From assembly GCA_964417555.1 (NCBI GenBank), contig CAYQIM010000053.1, positions 1 through 62,892 of the forward strand: DNA of 62,892 nt, read 5' to 3'. Positions within the stretch are counted from its first letter, which is position 1, and each line of letters opens with the position of its first letter. Source of the stretch: CAYQIM01 sp964417555 (GTDB lineage Bacteria; Pseudomonadota; Gammaproteobacteria; Diplorickettsiales; Diplorickettsiaceae). Both the position numbers and the translations under genes were made by a program. Under the pieces are notes generated by a model. The model worked only from the letters and a program-made list of their open reading frames with translations, did no database searches and had not been told where the DNA came from. Of the stretch, positions 17,545 to 25,714 are shown one piece after another.

Positions 17545-19085
17545 AGCCGCTTTCTACCGCAGCGACTGTAACCAGCCGCGTGCCTTATACACTATTATTT
17601 TTATTTTCTATTGCCGTCAATGCCTCTTTCGGCTACCGTTTCAATATCGTCTACTTATTCACGCTGTTCTTCCTTTTGTTGTTAACGCTGAAATTCAGCC
17701 GCCCACTCCATATTCTAACAACCCTTTTTTTAACCCTGATAGCGGCAGTCTATTTTCCCATTAGTCAAATTTTTGGCCCTCCTGATTACACTATCATTAG
17801 CGCGGCGTTTTATACCAACAAAGGTGAAGCCTCCGACTTATTGAAAACGCTACCCACCATTTACTATTTAGGTAGCTTATTCATTATTCTTTTAGGGGTC
17901 GCGCTTAGCAAAATGCGTCTGAATCCGCCGATAATAAGAATTAAACTTATCATCAGCTTTGTGGTAATAAGCCTCTTCTTTGCACCACTTAAACTTGCGC
18001 TGACCGAAGGTAAATTTGATATAACGCAGATAGGATTTACACCCGTACGATTTTTACTGGATTCCTACAAAAGTATGCATTCTATTAGCGAACAATATAA
18101 AGAATTTGAAAAGGTATTAAGTCAAAAAGACAGCTGGCAAGACGTCTCTGCGCATCCCCGATATCAGACCTATATTCTCGTTATTGGCGAAAGTGCACGT
18201 AAAGATATGATGCACAATTATGGTTTTCCAATCAATAATACCCCCTTTGCCAGCCAAACCAACGGGCTTTTCTTTAATAATTACATCTCCGCTGGACCTG
18301 CTACCGTCATTTCACTCACCCACACCTTAGCTGTACATCACGATAATAAAATACAGCTACAAGATAATATTATTACACTGGCAAAAAAAAGTGGTTTTTA
18401 TACCTGGTGGATTTCTAACCAAGGTTATCTCGGTGAATTTGATACGCCCATTAGCAGTATAGGTAAAAGCGCTGACTCATCACTCTTTTTACAGACTATA
18501 AATTTAGCCCGCTATAAAGATGCCAATGATAAAGAATTGCTCCCTTTTGTTCAATCAGCCATCACCAGCACGGCTACCCACAAACCAAAACTTATCGTTG
18601 TGCATCTTATTGGTTCGCATCCACCTTTTTGCAAAAGAACCCATAACCAATTCGATATATTCTTTCATTCTAAAGATTTATCCTGCTATATCAAAACCAT
18701 GCAAAATACCGACACGGTATTAAAAAAAATTGTTGAAATGGCAAAAGCCACTGGAAACAGTTGGTCCATGATGTATTTTTCTGATCATGGCTTAGGTCAG
18801 GTAAAGGGAATTCTAGAGCATACCGATAAATATCAACAAGATTACCGTGTCCCTATGTTTATTATTTCTTCTGATGATACACAAAAGAAAACCATAACCG
18901 CCTATCGTTCTGCACTCAATTTTTTGTTTATCTTTGCACAATGGACTGGAATTAACGCACAAGGTCTAAAAACCTCTTGCCACTATCTCACCAATGAAAC
19001 CTGTAAAAATCAAACCACTGTCATTTTGATGGATAATAAAACCAGAAAAAACATTAATACACTTCCTGTAAACCCGATTAGATAA
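17532..19085 (+). CDS. Phosphoethanolamine transferase (EptA/OpgE-like)
   Basis: Inner-membrane enzyme of the alkaline-phosphatase-like superfamily that would move phosphoethanolamine onto lipid A or another envelope glycan. Residues ~15-165 contain five hydrophobic segments. The periplasmic sulfatase-fold domain starts at YILVIGESARKDMMHNYGF, with the nucleophile region SAGPATVISLTH and the metal-binding YFSDHGLGQ. The start is uncertain: a GTG at 17532 or a TTG at 17517, both overlapping dgkA. Lipid A modification of this type can confer cationic-peptide resistance. The exact acceptor cannot be told from sequence. Confidence 0.85.
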   Translation: MEIIKPLSTAATVTSRVPYTLLFLFSIAVNASFGYRFNIVYLFTLFFLLLLTLKFSRPLHILTTLFLTLIAAVYFPISQIFGPPDYTIISAAFYTNKGEASDLLKTLPTIYYLGSLFIILLGVALSKMRLNPPIIRIKLIISFVVISLFFAPLKLALTEGKFDITQIGFTPVRFLLDSYKSMHSISEQYKEFEKVLSQKDSWQDVSAHPRYQTYILVIGESARKDMMHNYGFPINNTPFASQTNGLFFNNYISAGPATVISLTHTLAVHHDNKIQLQDNIITLAKKSGFYTWWISNQGYLGEFDTPISSIGKSADSSLFLQTINLARYKDANDKELLPFVQSAITSTATHKPKLIVVHLIGSHPPFCKRTHNQFDIFFHSKDLSCYIKTMQNTDTVLKKIVEMAKATGNSWSMMYFSDHGLGQVKGILEHTDKYQQDYRVPMFIISSDDTQKKTITAYRSALNFLFIFAQWTGINAQGLKTSCHYLTNETCKNQTTVILMDNKTRKNINTLPVNPIR

Positions 19086-19095
19086 CTTAGATAAC

Positions 19096-19130
19096 ATGAC
19101 TATGTCATTTCCTCATACAAAAGGTATAAT
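19096..19130 (+). promoter_or_regulatory. Candidate promoter with operator before wrbA
   Basis: TATAAT at 19125-19130 lies 17 bases after ATGTCA. The -35 region overlaps the small palindrome ATGAC-TAT-GTCAT at 19096-19108, a possible repressor site. Confidence 0.4.
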
Positions 19131-19164
19131 ACAATAGTGATTTTAATGCGGATAGGAATAGTTT

Positions 19165-19761
19165 ATGCCTTATATTCTTATACTTTACTATAGCCGTTAT
19201 GGTGCCGTAGCAAACATGGCAAAACAAATTGCCCGAGGCGTAGAAGAAGTCACCGGTATAGAAGCAAGAATTCGTACTGTTCCTAACGTTTCTAGCGTTT
19301 GCGAAGCCACGGCAGCGGAAATTCCTGAAGAAGGCCCTCCCTATGCTACGCTTGCAGACGTCCGTGACTGTGCAGGACTTATCTTAGGCAGCCCTACTCG
19401 TTTTGGCAACATGGCCGCACCCTTAAAACATTTTATCGATAGTCTCAGTGGCTTATGGTTTTCAGGCGAATTAGTCAACAAGCCAGCCGGCTTCTTTTCG
19501 TCAACATCGAGTTTACATGGCGGACAAGAAACAACCTTAATTAGTATGATGTTTCCGCTTATTCACTTGGGCATGATAATAGTGGGTGTACCCTACTATG
19601 AAAACCCTGATTTATCCACCACACAAACAGGTGGAACACCCTACGGACCTACGCACATGGCCGGCAAAGACAGTAAAAATCCTTTAAGCGAAGAAGAAAA
19701 ACGGCTTTGTAAGTCGTTGGGTAAGCGAGTCGCCACGATTGCACATCGACTTTTAACATAG
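19165..19761 (+). CDS. wrbA: NAD(P)H:quinone oxidoreductase, WrbA type
   Basis: FMN-dependent two-electron quinone reductase protecting against semiquinone stress. The flavodoxin-like N-terminus is ILILYYSRYGAVANMAKQ. The FMN-binding segments are GSPTRFGNMAAPLKHFID and SSTSSLHGGQETTL. 198 residues, normal for the family. Monocistronic by position, with its own promoter-like sequence. Confidence 0.94.
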   Translation: MPYILILYYSRYGAVANMAKQIARGVEEVTGIEARIRTVPNVSSVCEATAAEIPEEGPPYATLADVRDCAGLILGSPTRFGNMAAPLKHFIDSLSGLWFSGELVNKPAGFFSSTSSLHGGQETTLISMMFPLIHLGMIIVGVPYYENPDLSTTQTGGTPYGPTHMAGKDSKNPLSEEEKRLCKSLGKRVATIAHRLLT

Positions 19762-19883
19762 CCCTTACATCTTAAGTCATGTCGAGCGCATGCAACTAGC
19801 ATAGCTATCTAGATGATTTCCAAGATTGTTGTCCGCTTCGCGCCCATAATCTCATTATGACGAGAAAACTACATCTATTGAAA

Positions 19884-20582
19884 CTAAAGATCTAAAATAG
19901 CTTTCACCAATGGAATAGTTAATTTCCGCTTTAAACGTAAACTTGTCCTGTCCAGCTGTTCTAGTACGGAGAAAAGTGTTTTTGTATGGCGAGGAAGCCG
20001 CAATAATAAAAATTGACCCACTTCATCCGAAAACTCTAATCCTCTCAGACGTGCTCGTTGTTGTAAGGCAACTAATCGTTCACTGTCGTTTAATTCACGT
20101 ACTTGAAATAAAACACTACTGGCTAAACGCGACACTAAATCTTTTAAAGAAAAATCGAGATGTTGCGGGACACTTTTTGCAGAAATCAGTAAATACTGCA
20201 TCTGCTCTTGCAAACGGTTATAAAAATGAAACAAAGCTTCTTGCCAAAAAGCATCCATGGCGATACTTTCCAGTTCATCGATACAGACCATGTCGACCGT
20301 TTCTAATCCACGAAAAATTTCTGGACTGCTGGTTTTTTTGATAGAACCTAAAGGTAAATAGGCGACAGAAAATCCTTGTGCTTGCGCCGCATGACAGCAT
20401 GCATGTAATAAATGGGTGCAACCCGCTCCGGAATTGCCCCAAATATAAAGGTAGGGCTCACCCTTTTTTGAGGAAAAATTCTTCAAATAAGACAATAAAA
20501 TACTATTGTTATTATTGGTATAAAAATTTTCAAAGGTATTCGCATCAGGCGGTTGAAGAGGGAGCGTTAACTGCATTATCAT
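19884..20582 (-). CDS. hda: DnaA regulatory inactivator Hda
   Basis: AAA+ protein that with the loaded sliding clamp stimulates ATP hydrolysis by DnaA. The N-terminal clamp-binding peptide QLTLPLQ is present. The Walker A is degenerate (WGNSGAGCTHLL) and Walker B is CIDELESI. 232 residues; the DnaA DNA-binding domain IV is absent, which separates it from DnaA. It overlaps the CDP-alcohol phosphatidyltransferase gene by 4 bases. Confidence 0.93.
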   Translation of the reverse strand: MIMQLTLPLQPPDANTFENFYTNNNNSILLSYLKNFSSKKGEPYLYIWGNSGAGCTHLLHACCHAAQAQGFSVAYLPLGSIKKTSSPEIFRGLETVDMVCIDELESIAMDAFWQEALFHFYNRLQEQMQYLLISAKSVPQHLDFSLKDLVSRLASSVLFQVRELNDSERLVALQQRARLRGLEFSDEVGQFLLLRLPRHTKTLFSVLEQLDRTSLRLKRKLTIPLVKAILDL

Positions 20583-21175
20583 GCGCTATAAGAGCCCCTA
20601 TTTTTGGTTTTTCCAGCCAATCTTAAATAAAAAGCCGCATGCCGGGTCCATATCCAGGTATACTGAATAAAACTCAGCAGGGTTGTCACAAAAACGGCTT
20701 CAATAACGCGCTGGATTAAAATATCGGCTAAAATAAAAAAAGCTAATTTAACAATCAATAAAGTAACTAGTATAAGTTGAAAAAAAGTATTTAGCTTGCT
20801 AATCCAAACGGGTTTGTAGTCTAAGGGACCTACCCAATAGCGGTACACTAGGGCTCCTCCCATAATCCAGATATCTCGCCCTATGACGAACGCCGTTAGC
20901 CAAAATGGAATCTGCTGCAGATAAGTGAGGACAATAAAACTACCCATCAGTAATAATTTATCGGCCAAGGGATCCAATAAAGCACCCAAATGGGTTGTCC
21001 AACCAAAAAAACGGGCTAGTAAGCCATCTAAACCATCGCTTAACCCAGCGATAAGAAATAAATAGAACGCTAAAAGATAGTACTGCATTAACAAGGCCCA
21101 TAAAATAGGGCCTATTAAAATAAAACGAATACAAGTAATTAAATTAGGTAGATAGCGCAGTTGTATTCGAATCAT
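20579..21175 (-). CDS. CDP-alcohol phosphatidyltransferase (PgsA-like)
   Basis: Membrane enzyme transferring a phosphatidyl group from CDP-diacylglycerol to an alcohol, likely glycerol 3-phosphate. The family signature D-G-x2-A-R-x8-G-x3-D-x3-D is visible as DGLDGLLARFFGWTTHLGAL then DPLADKL. About five membrane helices in 198 residues. The substrate is inferred. In some Legionellales this gene precedes hda as here. Confidence 0.87.
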   Translation of the reverse strand: MIRIQLRYLPNLITCIRFILIGPILWALLMQYYLLAFYLFLIAGLSDGLDGLLARFFGWTTHLGALLDPLADKLLLMGSFIVLTYLQQIPFWLTAFVIGRDIWIMGGALVYRYWVGPLDYKPVWISKLNTFFQLILVTLLIVKLAFFILADILIQRVIEAVFVTTLLSFIQYTWIWTRHAAFYLRLAGKTKNRGSYSA

Positions 21176-21217
21176 TTTTTTGGCTTAATCAAACTTATCA
21201 TAGGATCTATTATAACG

Positions 21218-21511
21218 ATGCTCAAACCAGAACTCATTAACCAACTCATAAAAAAATTCCCTCAATTGTCGGCCTCAGTGGTTAAACGCAGTGTAGAACA
21301 GCTACTTCAAACGCTAGAACAAGCATTGCAACAAGGACGCCGCATAGAAATACGTGGATTTGGAAGTTTCTCTCCGCATTATAACGCCGCACGTTCCGCA
21401 TTTAATCCAAAAACAGGCCAGCATTTTTTAGCTCCCGAAAAATACCGACTTCATTTCAAAATGGGAAAAAATCTAAAACAACGCATTAATAAATCAATTA
21501 ATCATGACTAA
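21218..21511 (+). CDS. ihfB: Integration host factor beta subunit
   Basis: DNA-bending HU/IHF-fold protein. I start at the ATG giving MLKPELINQLIKKFPQL. The beta-subunit signature RIEIRGFGSFSPHY and the arm NPKTGQHFLAPEKY are clear. 97 residues. IHF can serve site-specific recombination of elements such as those in this window. Divergent from the PgsA-like gene and convergent with obgE. Confidence 0.9.
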   Translation: MLKPELINQLIKKFPQLSASVVKRSVEQLLQTLEQALQQGRRIEIRGFGSFSPHYNAARSAFNPKTGQHFLAPEKYRLHFKMGKNLKQRINKSINHD

Positions 21512-21534
21512 AAATAGCCGTTATGGTTAAATGA

Positions 21535-22554
21535 TTACGTGGAATGATCATTCTCTTCTAAAAAGTCCATCAGAGCATAACATAGTGCCTTCGTCCCTAC
21601 ACGTTGTAACGCTGAAATTTCAAATAGTGACCTACTATCAGAAAACACTTTTTCTAAGCGTTTTCTGTTAACAGCTAAAGCTTCCGGTGTAAGCAAATCT
21701 ATTTTATTCAAGACAAACCAACGTGGTTTAGCCGCTAATTCTGGACTATATTTACTAAGCTCTTCTTCAATGACGGCGATATTGTCGACAGGATCACTAC
21801 CATCGGCAGGACAGACATCGACAACATGCAAAAGTAAACGAGTACGCTCTAAATGCTTAAGAAAACGAATCCCTAAACCGGCTCCTTCTGCAGCACCCGT
21901 AATAAGTCCAGGTATATCAGCAATGACAAAGCTACGCCCATATTCTAAACGCACGACGCCTAAATGAGGTTGCAACGTTGTAAAAGGATAATCAGCCACC
22001 TTTGGCGTCGCCGCCGATATTGCACGAATTAAGCTAGATTTACCGGCATTGGGTAAACCCAGTAGGCCCACATCGGCCAGCAATTTTAAGGAAAGTTTTA
22101 AACGACGAGACTCGCCAGCTTGTCCTGGCGTTGACTGACGCGGACTACGATTAGTGCTGCTCTTAAATCGAGCGTTGCCCAGCCCATGCCATCCTCCTTG
22201 TGCTACCAATTGCACCTGTCCAGACTCTGCCAAGTCACCAATAAGCTCGTGCGTATCGGCATCAAAGACCTCCGTACCTACAGGTACTTCCAGAATAAGA
22301 TCTTCACCTTTTTTTCCAGCACAGTCACTTCCTTTACCATTTTCACCTTTCTGCGCCTTATAGAGACGGTTATAATGAAAATCAATTAAGGTATTCAAGT
22401 TATTTTCGGCTTTTAAATAAACACTGCCGCCATCACCGCCGTCACCTCCATTAGGTCCACCTAAGGGAATAAACTTTTCTCGACGAAAACTGACACAGCC
22501 AGCACCGCCTTTTCCAGCTTCTACCAGTATCTCTACTTCATCAAGAAATTTCAT
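21535..22554 (-). CDS. obgE: GTPase Obg/CgtA
   Basis: Ribosome-associated GTPase in 50S assembly and stress control. The Obg glycine-rich domain comprises residues 1-158 (MKFLDEVEILVEAGKGGAGC, GGDGGDGGS). Then the G domain with GLPNAGKSSLIRAIS, DIPGLI and NKID. Start chosen at the ATG at 22554; an upstream TTG in frame lies inside a terminator hairpin. Order rplU-rpmA-obgE is conserved. Confidence 0.97.
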   Translation of the reverse strand: MKFLDEVEILVEAGKGGAGCVSFRREKFIPLGGPNGGDGGDGGSVYLKAENNLNTLIDFHYNRLYKAQKGENGKGSDCAGKKGEDLILEVPVGTEVFDADTHELIGDLAESGQVQLVAQGGWHGLGNARFKSSTNRSPRQSTPGQAGESRRLKLSLKLLADVGLLGLPNAGKSSLIRAISAATPKVADYPFTTLQPHLGVVRLEYGRSFVIADIPGLITGAAEGAGLGIRFLKHLERTRLLLHVVDVCPADGSDPVDNIAVIEEELSKYSPELAAKPRWFVLNKIDLLTPEALAVNRKRLEKVFSDSRSLFEISALQRVGTKALCYALMDFLEENDHST

Positions 22555-22577
22555 AAAAAACCCCGTCAAGCGGGGTC
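22555..22577 (-). terminator. Terminator/attenuator between rpmA and obgE
   Basis: On the minus strand a hairpin ACCCCG-CTTGA-CGGGGT is followed by a run of T that ends directly at the obgE ATG. The 3' arm holds the only GGGG that could serve as the obgE ribosome binding site, so folding would both end transcription and hide the start. Confidence 0.7.
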
Positions 22578-22593
22578 ATTAATTAAAAAAGGA

Positions 22594-22878
22594 TTAGTTA
22601 GCTTGTTCTTGTGGTTGAGTACCCGTGGGAATAACCGCGACATAACGTCTTAGCTTAGGACCTTTACGTATAAATTTAACAGCACCCTGAACTAAGGCAT
22701 ATAAGGTATGATCCTTACCTATACCGACATTGTTACCGGCGTGATAGTGGGTTCCCCGTTGACGGATAATAATATTACCTGCCTTTACTACTTCACCGCC
22801 AAAGTGCTTCACACCCAAACGCTTTGAGTGCGACTCACGACCATTTCGGGTACTACCCCCTGCTTTTTTATGAGCCAT
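22594..22878 (-). CDS. rpmA: 50S ribosomal protein L27
   Basis: Large-subunit protein near the peptidyl transferase centre. MAHKKAGGSTRNGRESHSKR and GVKHFGGEVVKAGNII are characteristic. 94 residues. Starts 11 bases after rplU. Confidence 0.97.
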   Translation of the reverse strand: MAHKKAGGSTRNGRESHSKRLGVKHFGGEVVKAGNIIIRQRGTHYHAGNNVGIGKDHTLYALVQGAVKFIRKGPKLRRYVAVIPTGTQPQEQAN

Positions 22879-22889
22879 TAGGAAATCCT

Positions 22890-23198
22890 CTATAAAATTT
22901 CTGTAATTTTAACCGCAGTATAGTGCTGTCTGTGCCCCATCTGTTTACGATGATGCTTGCGGCGTCGAAACTTAACAATTTTAACCTTATCATGCCGGCC
23001 ATGTTCGACAACCGATGCCTTGACCTTCGTAGACAAGAAGGGAGTACCCACCTGACAATCCGTCCCTTCATTAGTGGCAATAAGCAAAACGGGAAATTCA
23101 ACGATCTCCCCTACCTCAGCGGATAATTTCTCAAGCTTTACCAGCTCGCCTTGGGCTACTTTATACTGTTTCCCACCGGTAGAAATAACTGCATACAT
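22890..23198 (-). CDS. rplU: 50S ribosomal protein L21
   Basis: Binds 23S rRNA. Start at the ATG giving MYAVISTGGKQYKVAQGE, after an SD-like GGAG; the longer upstream frame is unlikely. The C-terminus has KFRRRKHHRKQMGHRQHYT. About 102 residues, normal. Confidence 0.97.
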   Translation of the reverse strand: MYAVISTGGKQYKVAQGELVKLEKLSAEVGEIVEFPVLLIATNEGTDCQVGTPFLSTKVKASVVEHGRHDKVKIVKFRRRKHHRKQMGHRQHYTAVKITEIL

Positions 23199-23390
23199 CT
23201 TAGAATCTCCAAACGTCAATCAATGGCCTAAAATCCGTTCGCATTCTAAGCGATTGCGCCGCCCGTAGCAAGAACTGCTTAGGTAAGTCGATAAAAAAGA
23301 TAAGCTTTTTGATTTAATTTTTTATCGGGCTCTTGACCCCATCCACCCCATCCGATTACTATAAGCGACCTTATTGATATCGATTTTTAT

Positions 23391-23466
23391 TCCCCGATAG
23401 CTCAGTCGGTAGAGCAAATGACTGTTAATCATTGGGTCGCAGGTTCGAGTCCTGCTCGGGGAGCCA
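23391..23466 (+). tRNA. tRNA-Asn (anticodon GTT)
   Basis: A complete 76-base cloverleaf with encoded CCA. The acceptor TCCCCGA pairs with TCGGGGA; the D-loop is AGCTCAGTCGGTAGAGC; the anticodon loop is CTGTTAA; the T-arm is CAGGTTCGAGTCCTG. Bases 23413-23466 are repeated at 31710-31763, showing that the gene is the integration site of the element that follows. Confidence 0.97.
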
Positions 23467-23474
23467 GTAATAGC
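23413..23474 (+). repeat. attL of the tRNA-Asn element
   Basis: 62 bases identical to 31710-31771, covering the anticodon loop to the 3' end of the tRNA and eight bases beyond. After one mismatch another eight bases match. Confidence 0.92.
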
Positions 23475-23514
23475 AAGGTCTTAGGCCACTTTTAAATGTT
23501 TCCTTAAATTTCCC

Positions 23515-23533
23515 TGCGCGACTTTTGCGCGAC
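23515..23533 (+). repeat. Tandem octamer near attL
   Basis: TGCGCGAC-TTT-TGCGCGAC: two copies with an 11-base period, 49 bases beyond the tRNA 3' end, just inside the element. The same 19 bases occur inverted at 54948-54966. Possible integrase arm-type or excisionase sites. Confidence 0.55.
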
Positions 23534-23614
23534 ATGCTTCAGTCTTCTCCATCACTCTCAAACGGTATTTCAAAATTCTTAAAGCCATCAGCAAGGGGTT
23601 GAATCAACTTCATC

Positions 23615-23791
23615 TTACGATGAAACCAAAACCCTTCGGTTATATTCCATTACTTTTACTAAATCGCCACATCCGCTCCACTTCATCTGGCCATTGATAC
23701 AATGTTTTTGCCAAAGGGTCACTAAACATTGAAAAGGACTTTGTTTAAGCTCTTTTATCATTTTTAAAATAAAGGGATAATCCGCTTGCAT
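23615..23791 (-). CDS. Possible small protein, 58 aa
   Basis: Frame starting MQADYPFILKMIKELK and ending RRVLVSS. It has a plausible globular composition and continues the leftward gene run of the element. The ribosome binding site is poor and the reading frame extends upstream without a start, so it may be the 3' part of a truncated gene. Not recognised. Confidence 0.35.
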   Translation of the reverse strand: MQADYPFILKMIKELKQSPFQCLVTLWQKHCINGQMKWSGCGDLVKVMEYNRRVLVSS

Positions 23792-23869
23792 TGCTTTGCT
23801 ATCGTCGTTTTCTTCATTTAACTATGAAATTAAAAAATTCTCCTCTTCAAATACAAGCGGTATATCTAT

Positions 23870-24058
23870 TCACAAACGACGTATTGTGCCCGACATCACG
23901 ACATAACGCCTTAAATGCTTAGGCTCATCTTTTAGAAATTTACGTTGTATCTTTAACCTTTTATATCGATTTTTTTTGCGTAATTTATACTCCCGTACAA
24001 ATGGAAAACAATTAACCAGTAATAATAGAAATCTATAACATTTAGAACGTGATCGCAT
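23870..24058 (-). CDS. Small basic protein, 62 aa
   Basis: Starts MRSRSKCYRFLLLLVN and is very rich in Arg and Lys, with a hydrophobic stretch of about ten residues near the start. Could bind nucleic acid or be a small membrane-active protein. It follows the DUF6475-like gene on the same strand. Not recognised; coding status uncertain. Confidence 0.3.
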   Translation of the reverse strand: MRSRSKCYRFLLLLVNCFPFVREYKLRKKNRYKRLKIQRKFLKDEPKHLRRYVVMSGTIRRL

Positions 24059-24118
24059 AATTTCTCCTTTATACTAAAAATGATGTATTAAAAAAATTAC
24101 TTGGTAAAGTCATCTTAT

Positions 24119-24706
24119 TTACTCCTCCTTCTTATCTGTAACTAAATGATGGCTAATAGTCTGAAAATGCTTTGCGCTTATAGGTCTAGGAATATACTGC
24201 GTAAAACCATGTACTATATTTTGATGCTCTATTTGGCCCGTTAAATAATGCGACCCAACGCTTAATTCCTTAACCGAATAATAATTTTTGTAACGACGCT
24301 CAAACTCTTTTTGTAAAAAAATTAATTCTCTTTCAGATTGTTGACATAAAAAAACCCAACCGCCCATATCTTCAATAATGAGATGAATTAATGGATCATG
24401 AAATATGACACTATCATAATGGCCAATATGACGGATTGTTTTAACGATAACTGTCCATGCCGCCAAACTTTTACTTTCAGAATCTCCATCAATCGCTTTA
24501 ATCCATTCTGCAGGACTAGGAAACCCTCTTTTAGCAACGTCAGGATTTTTCACAAAATTCCACAAGGTAGTTTCAAAAATAGCTAAAGAATATTTTTTTA
24601 AACACTTCCAATAAGTTTGTAATAATAACGAAGAGAGCTTACGATTATAAATTTCAGCTAAAATCATTAATCCTTGAGTAAATTTTTCTTTGTCCTCCAA
24701 CGTCAT
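24119..24706 (-). CDS. Phage replication-associated protein, DUF6475-like
   Basis: 195 residues. The N-terminal half (LSSLLLQTYWKCLKKYSLAI, then GFPSPAEWIKAIDG) has the pattern I associate with DUF6475-type proteins found next to phage replication initiators. Its start overlaps the end of the putative initiator by 4 bases. Likely helps load the replicative helicase or bind the initiator; that role is inferred. The assignment is from memory of the family. Confidence 0.6.
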   Translation of the reverse strand: MTLEDKEKFTQGLMILAEIYNRKLSSLLLQTYWKCLKKYSLAIFETTLWNFVKNPDVAKRGFPSPAEWIKAIDGDSESKSLAAWTVIVKTIRHIGHYDSVIFHDPLIHLIIEDMGGWVFLCQQSERELIFLQKEFERRYKNYYSVKELSVGSHYLTGQIEHQNIVHGFTQYIPRPISAKHFQTISHHLVTDKKEE

Positions 24707-25404
24707 CGTATTTTTTTTCCTGTCAATAATTGAAACGTGTAATGATTATCTGATGCTTTACTCTGAATTAGCCATTTTTTAGCTATCTGCACATTATGTT
24801 CAAAATTTAAATTCACTGGTAATGCGTGAGAGGGAGGTGATGGACCTATTTGATATCCATGACGCTTTTTATTTTCCTGCTCCTGCTCCTGTTCCTGCTC
24901 TTGTTCCTGTTCCTGATTAAAGCAAGTCTTAATCAAAGTCTCTGTTGTTTTTTTTAGATAATGCTTATTTAACGCTTCATCAAAGGCTTGGGCAAAGGCT
25001 TTCCCTAAACCTTGAACAAATGACCGTAGTGTACAATAAGCTTCGTTTTTGAGCGCACATTCAGGAATTTCATCCCAGTGTGCTGCCCAACTTCTCACGA
25101 CATTCGGTGACTGTGGTTTATTATATTTAATCGCATTACTGATAAAAATAACCCTTGCCTTGAGATCGGCTTTAACTAAACCTTGCGTAATGACTTCTTT
25201 GAGCACACGGCGAAATCCTGCTAAAGGCCAACCCAATTCTTCCGCCATAGAACCCGCACCTGCGCGATAAAGACCAGGGATAGAGGTGGTATGCGGATTA
25301 CTTAACAGGTAAAGAAAAAGTGCTTGACCACTCGGCTTTAGCGGCGTTAAAGATCGAAATTTTTCATCACACCAAATTCTGACATCTAATGTTCGATAAC
25401 GCAT
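24703..25404 (-). CDS. Putative phage replication initiator with Gln-Glu repeat
   Basis: 233 residues from the ATG at 25404, which has GAGGG seven bases upstream; a second ATG is at 25416. Residues ~1-110 look like a winged-helix replication protein (YRTLDVRIWCDEKFRSLTPL; YLLSNPHTTSIPGLYRAGAG; AKYNKP-type strand as SNAIKYNKPQSPNVV), the arrangement seen in phage replisome organiser/initiator proteins. A linker of alternating Glu-Gln (about 14 residues from ~162), coded by a hexanucleotide tandem repeat, joins it to a short C-terminal part. It overlaps the downstream DUF6475-like gene. Confidence 0.65.
   Translation of the reverse strand: MRYRTLDVRIWCDEKFRSLTPLKPSGQALFLYLLSNPHTTSIPGLYRAGAGSMAEELGWPLAGFRRVLKEVITQGLVKADLKARVIFISNAIKYNKPQSPNVVRSWAAHWDEIPECALKNEAYCTLRSFVQGLGKAFAQAFDEALNKHYLKKTTETLIKTCFNQEQEQEQEQEQEQENKKRHGYQIGPSPPSHALPVNLNFEHNVQIAKKWLIQSKASDNHYTFQLLTGKKIR
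24869..24918 (-). repeat. Hexanucleotide tandem repeat coding Glu-Gln
   Basis: An imperfect run of CTCCTG/TTCCTG units on the plus strand. Each unit adds one Gln-Glu pair to the initiator linker, so slippage changes linker length without shifting frame. Confidence 0.75.
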
Positions 25405-25714
25405 AGTTTCCCTCATTCGACGAAACAGACTGAGAACTTATCGATAGGTCATTAACTTCCGATTTATTTACGTTAATTTTCTTTTTAACTATTTTTTTCT
25501 TTCTAACTAAATCCGAACATAATTTAGTCCCTTTAGAAACACTTATTTTTAGTTGGTCAACTTGATCAATTAATTTAACACTGGCATAAAGTTTTATTTT
25601 TTTAGCATTCTGATAAGTAAAATGACTGCCAAAACCTAAGCGATCAGCGACTAATCGACGTAACGACATCCTTTTTTCCTGGATAACTTGTGCATCACTA
25701 TTCACAAGTGGCAT
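25367..25714 (-). CDS. Hypothetical protein of the element, 115 aa
   Basis: Starts MPLVNSDAQVIQEKRMSLRR. The centre (LVADRLGFGSHFTYQNAKKI) could form a helix-turn-helix. A Lys-rich stretch follows (KKKIVKKKINVNKSEVN). It overlaps both the repressor remnant upstream (13 bases) and the replication initiator downstream. By position it may be a CII- or Cro-like regulator; the sequence alone does not prove this. Confidence 0.5.
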   Translation of the reverse strand: MPLVNSDAQVIQEKRMSLRRLVADRLGFGSHFTYQNAKKIKLYASVKLIDQVDQLKISVSKGTKLCSDLVRKKKIVKKKINVNKSEVNDLSISSQSVSSNEGNYALSNIRCQNLV

